From the NCBI RefSeq assembly GCF_012184415.1, contig NZ_VTOX01000013.1, forward strand, positions 62,001 to 126,000: a DNA stretch of 64,000 nt, written 5' to 3'. The notes below the pieces were generated by a model. It worked only from the letters and a program-made list of their open reading frames with translations. It did no database searches and had not been told where the DNA came from. Source of the DNA: Ramlibacter lithotrophicus. GTDB taxonomy: Bacteria; Pseudomonadota; Gammaproteobacteria; Burkholderiales; Burkholderiaceae_C. Of the stretch, positions 60,851 through 64,000 are shown piece by piece; the first letter of the stretch is position 1, and each line of letters starts with the position of its first letter. Both the position numbers and the translations under genes were made by a program.

Positions 60851-63800
60851 TTACTGCAACGGCAGGCTGGTCTGCTCGAACGGCAGGCGCAGCTCGCGCA
60901 GGTCGCGCTTCGTTTCCACCAGCACCAGTGGACCTTCGTCGACCACGACCACCGGCGGCCGCTCGCGCGGCACGTGGATGGGCTTCGGCTCGGCCGCCAT
61001 CGCGGCCTGGGCGGCGGCGATCTTCTGCGCATCGGAATTGACCCACTGCAGCCCCGAGCCTTCCGCGATCTGCGCCAGCTGGTCGACCGGCAACTGGAAC
61101 GGCTGCACCCTGGGCAGGCCGGCGGGGGCCGGCGCCGGTGCCGGCGCCGGAGCAGCTGCGGCCGGCGGCGGGGCGACCGGCGGCGCCTGCGGGCGCTGGG
61201 CCTGCGGCGCGGCCGGCGCTTCGTCGCCTGCCTCGTCACTCGCGAAGGCGCTGGGATAGCGCATCCGCGACGGCGCCGCCTCGTCGAGCGGCTCGGCCGC
61301 CTCGGTCATGGCTGCGGCCTCGGCGGCCTCTTCGCGCGGCTGCCGCTCGCCGCGCTCGCGGCGGTCACGGCCGTAGCGGTCGCGCGAGCGGCGCTCGCGA
61401 CGCTCGTCGCCCTGGTCGGCGGCACGGCTGCCGTCCTGGTGGGTGTGCGACTCGAGGACGGCGTCGGCGGCCGGAGGCAACTGCTGGTCGCCGCTCTCGA
61501 CGACCTCGCCGACGGACGTTGCCGCCCCGGCCAGGGCCGCGACCTCCGCGCCTTCGGCCGGCGTCGCCTCGCGCGGGCCGCGTTCGCCGCGGCGCTCGCC
61601 GCGCTCGCGCCGGCCTTCGCCACGCTCACCGCGCTCCCCACGTTCACCGCGCTCGCGGCGTCCCTCGCCACGCTCACCGCGCTCGCCGCGCGGCTGGCGC
61701 TCGCCACGCGCCTCGACCGCGCCGGCTTCGGCCGGCTGGCCCTCGGCGGCCTGGCGCCCGTCCTGGCGCTCATCACGGCGCTCGCCGCGCTGGCGCTCGC
61801 CACGGCTTTCGCGCTGCTCGTCGCCGCGGCCTTCGCCCCGGTCGGTGCGCTCGCCGCGCTGCCGGTCGCCACGGCGCTGTTCGCCGTCACGACGCGGTTC
61901 GCCTTCGCGGCGCGGCGGCTGGCCCTCGGCGCCTTCGGCCGCCGCGCGTTCGCGCCGGCCTTCGTCCCGGCCGCGGCCCTCGCCGCGCCGTCCGCCCTGG
62001 CGTTCGCCGTCACGCCCGCCGCGGCCATCGCCGCGGCCGCCACGCCGGCCTTCGCCCCGGCCCTCGCGGCGTTCTTCCTTCGCCGCGGGTGCGGCAGCGG
62101 GCGCGGCCGGCGCCGGCGCAGCGGCGGGCGCCCCGCCGAACAGCGACTTGAGCCAGCCCATGAAGCCGCCTTCCGCCGCCACCGGCGCGGGTGCCGCCAT
62201 GGCCGGTGCCGGCGTCGGCACCGGGGCGGCGGCCTTCACCGGCTCGGGCTTCGGCTCGGCGATGGGCGCGGGCATGTCGGGCAGGACGCCCTTGATCACA
62301 GGCTCCTGCTTGTTGCTGCGCTCGTGCGTGCGGCGCGTGACCGTGGTCTCGTCCTCGTAGTCCTGCGCCATGTGGTAGCTGGCCTGCAGGTTGTCCAGGC
62401 GCGGGTCGTCGTGCTTGAGCCGCTCGAGCCGGTAGTTGGGCGTTTCCAGCGTCTTGTTGGGCACCATGATCACCGCCAGCCGCTGCTTCAGCTCGATCTT
62501 CGCGATCTCGGTGCGCTTCTCGTTGAGCAGGAACGAGGCGACTTCCACCGGCACCTGCACGTGCACGGCGGCCGTGCCGTCCTTCATCGATTCTTCCTGG
62601 ATGATCCGCAGGATCTGCAGCGCGGAGCTTTCCGTGTCGCGGATGTGGCCGTGGCCGCCGCAGCGCGGGCAGGGGACGGACGCGCCTTCGGACAGGGCCG
62701 GGCGCAGGCGCTGCCGGCTCATCTCCATCAGGCCGAACTTGCTGATCGTGCCGAACTGCACCCGGGCGCGGTCCTGCCGCAGCGCGTCGCGCAGGCGGCT
62801 CTCCACCTCGCGGCGGTTCTTGCTCTCCTCCATGTCGATGAAGTCGATGACGATCAGGCCGCCGAGGTCGCGCAGGCGCATCTGGCGCGCGACTTCGTCG
62901 GCCGCTTCCAGGTTGGTGCGGGTGGCGGTTTCCTCGATGTCGCCGCCCTTGATGGCGCGCGCCGAGTTGACGTCGATCGATACCAGGGCTTCGGTGTGGT
63001 CGATCACGATCACGCCGCCGGAAGGCAGCTTGACCTCGCGGGCGTACGCCGACTCGATCTGGTGCTCGATCTGGAACCTGGAGAACAGGGGCGCATCGTC
63101 GCGGTAGCGCTTCACCCGCATCGCGTGCTCGGGCATCACGTGCGACATGAACTGGTGCGCCTGCTCGTAGATGTCGTCCGTGTCGATCAGGATGTCGCCG
63201 ATGTCGTTGTTGAAGTAGTCGCGGATGGCGCGGATCACCAGGCTGGACTCCTGGTAGATCAGGAAGGCGCCCTTGCCGCCCTTGGCGGCGCCGTCGATGG
63301 CGTTCCACAGCTTCAGCAGGTAGTTCAGGTCCCACTGCAGCTCGGGCGCGCTGCGGCCGATGCCGGCCGTGCGGGCGATGATGGACATCCCGTTCGGGTA
63401 CTCCAGCTGGTCCATGTTCTCCTTGAGCTCGGCCCGGTCCTCGCCTTCGATGCGCCGGCTCACGCCGCCGCCGCGCGGGTTGTTGGGCATGAGCACCACG
63501 TAGCGGCCGGCCAGCGAGATGAACGTGGTGAGCGCCGCCCCCTTGTTGCCGCGCTCTTCCTTCTCCACCTGGACCAGCAGTTCCTGGCCTTCGCGGATCA
63601 CGTCGTTGATCCGGGCCTGCGACACCGGCACGCCCTGCGCGAAGTAGCTCTTGGAGATTTCCTTGAACGGCAGGAAGCCGTGGCGGTCCTCGCCGTAGTC
63701 GACGAAGCAGGCTTCGAGCGAAGGCTCGACCCGCGTCACCACGGCCTTGTAGATGTTGCCCTTGCGCTGTTCGCGCCCTTCGATCTCGATCTCGTAGTCG

Positions 63801-63874
63801 AGGAGCTTCTGTCCATCGACGATCGCCAGCCGGCGTTCTTCCGCCTGCGTGGCGTTGATCAGCATCCGCTTCAT
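60851..63874 (-). CDS. rne: ribonuclease E
   Basis: 1007 residues from ATG 63874 (MKRMLINATQAEERRLAIVD), AAGGGTGA upstream. Endonuclease at the core of the RNA degradosome. S1 domain (GNIYKAVVTRVEPSLEACFV), 5' sensor, catalytic Asp residues in LVSIDVNSARAIKGGD and LIVIDFIDMEESKNR, and the Zn-link CPRCGGHGHIRDTESSAL. After about residue 510 the C-terminal half is disordered: Pro/Ala tracts, then about 270 residues of Arg/Gly/Glu repeats (GERGERGER type, DNA about 61300-62100) for RNA and partner binding, ending LPFEQTSLPLQ. The 126 bp upstream to the window edge are its leader; no gene is visible there. Confidence 0.97.
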   Translation of the reverse strand: MKRMLINATQAEERRLAIVDGQKLLDYEIEIEGREQRKGNIYKAVVTRVEPSLEACFVDYGEDRHGFLPFKEISKSYFAQGVPVSQARINDVIREGQELLVQVEKEERGNKGAALTTFISLAGRYVVLMPNNPRGGGVSRRIEGEDRAELKENMDQLEYPNGMSIIARTAGIGRSAPELQWDLNYLLKLWNAIDGAAKGGKGAFLIYQESSLVIRAIRDYFNNDIGDILIDTDDIYEQAHQFMSHVMPEHAMRVKRYRDDAPLFSRFQIEHQIESAYAREVKLPSGGVIVIDHTEALVSIDVNSARAIKGGDIEETATRTNLEAADEVARQMRLRDLGGLIVIDFIDMEESKNRREVESRLRDALRQDRARVQFGTISKFGLMEMSRQRLRPALSEGASVPCPRCGGHGHIRDTESSALQILRIIQEESMKDGTAAVHVQVPVEVASFLLNEKRTEIAKIELKQRLAVIMVPNKTLETPNYRLERLKHDDPRLDNLQASYHMAQDYEDETTVTRRTHERSNKQEPVIKGVLPDMPAPIAEPKPEPVKAAAPVPTPAPAMAAPAPVAAEGGFMGWLKSLFGGAPAAAPAPAAPAAAPAAKEERREGRGEGRRGGRGDGRGGRDGERQGGRRGEGRGRDEGRRERAAAEGAEGQPPRREGEPRRDGEQRRGDRQRGERTDRGEGRGDEQRESRGERQRGERRDERQDGRQAAEGQPAEAGAVEARGERQPRGERGERGEGRRERGERGERGERGEGRRERGERRGERGPREATPAEGAEVAALAGAATSVGEVVESGDQQLPPAADAVLESHTHQDGSRAADQGDERRERRSRDRYGRDRRERGERQPREEAAEAAAMTEAAEPLDEAAPSRMRYPSAFASDEAGDEAPAAPQAQRPQAPPVAPPPAAAAPAPAPAPAPAGLPRVQPFQLPVDQLAQIAEGSGLQWVNSDAQKIAAAQAAMAAEPKPIHVPRERPPVVVVDEGPLVLVETKRDLRELRLPFEQTSLPLQ

Positions 63875-64000
63875 CGCGTCACCCTTTTCTTGCAGCTGCA
63901 GCGGGGACGCCGTCCGCCGGCGCGTCCCGCAACTTCTCACCATGCGACCCTGGAGGGGTCAACGATGCCGGGCCGACGCTTCGAAACGGATGGAATTGCC

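Noticed and set aside
61300..62100. Repeat tract considered as a CRISPR array
   Set aside because: Units are short, codon-based (GER-type) and lie in frame inside rne; there are no uniform repeats with unique spacers. No CRISPR array or cas gene was seen in the window.

Overview
The window is high-GC DNA that reads as a betaproteobacterium of the order Burkholderiales, most like Comamonadaceae (Ramlibacter/Variovorax-type). This rests on gene content and order: rplU-rpmA-obgE-proB, hemC-hemD-hemX-hemY opposite ppc, prfA-prmC after hemA, a CNP1-family protein beside rppH, and peptide-type ABC clusters. No rRNA gene is present, so genus is not fixed.

Region 1 (1-3600): a minus-strand acyl-CoA catabolic operon (atypical crotonase, two acyl-CoA dehydrogenases, a CoA-transferase cut by the window edge) behind a near-palindromic operator. 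Region 2 (3600-19440): a worn accessory island ending at tRNA-Pro(CGG), with a tyrosine integrase and excisionase 17 bp from the tRNA. It holds IS66 scraps, one IS21 element sitting in the istB of another IS21 remnant, an XRE regulator divergent from an HD-domain protein plus AAA+ ATPase pair, urease nickel chaperones ureE-ureF-ureG without urease subunits, an IS3 element split by an IS110 element, and a broken aliphatic amidase. Five genes here each carry a one-base frameshift, and one IS66 remnant has a nonsense codon.

Region 3 (19440-64000): compact, intact core chromosome. In order: tRNA-Pro, ispB, ribosomal proteins L21/L27, obgE, proB, a CNP1-family protein, rppH, proS and a lytic transglycosylase; a five-gene peptide-type ABC importer followed by an N-formylglutamate amidohydrolase and an M20 amidohydrolase (import then hydrolysis of amide-linked substrates); a chromosomal AAA+ paralogue of the island ATPase; grxD, prmC, prfA, hemA; yaaA, a prolyl 4-hydroxylase-like protein, queF; a dienoyl-CoA isomerase; a secreted Ig-like repeat protein; dinB; an FMN alpha-hydroxy-acid dehydrogenase; argH; a LytS/LytR-type two-component pair; an AI-2E-family permease; TerC; ppc; hemCDXY; and RNase E. 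Haem synthesis is represented twice (hemA, hemCDXY).

The most unusual items are: the XRE/HD/AAA+ module with its chromosomal AAA+ paralogue; a 273-bp MITE-like element with 20-bp terminal inverted repeats and two large hairpins that appears to supply the stop codon of the neighbouring gene; the cluster of one-base indels confined to the island; and perfect palindromes in the hemA and rplU promoter regions.
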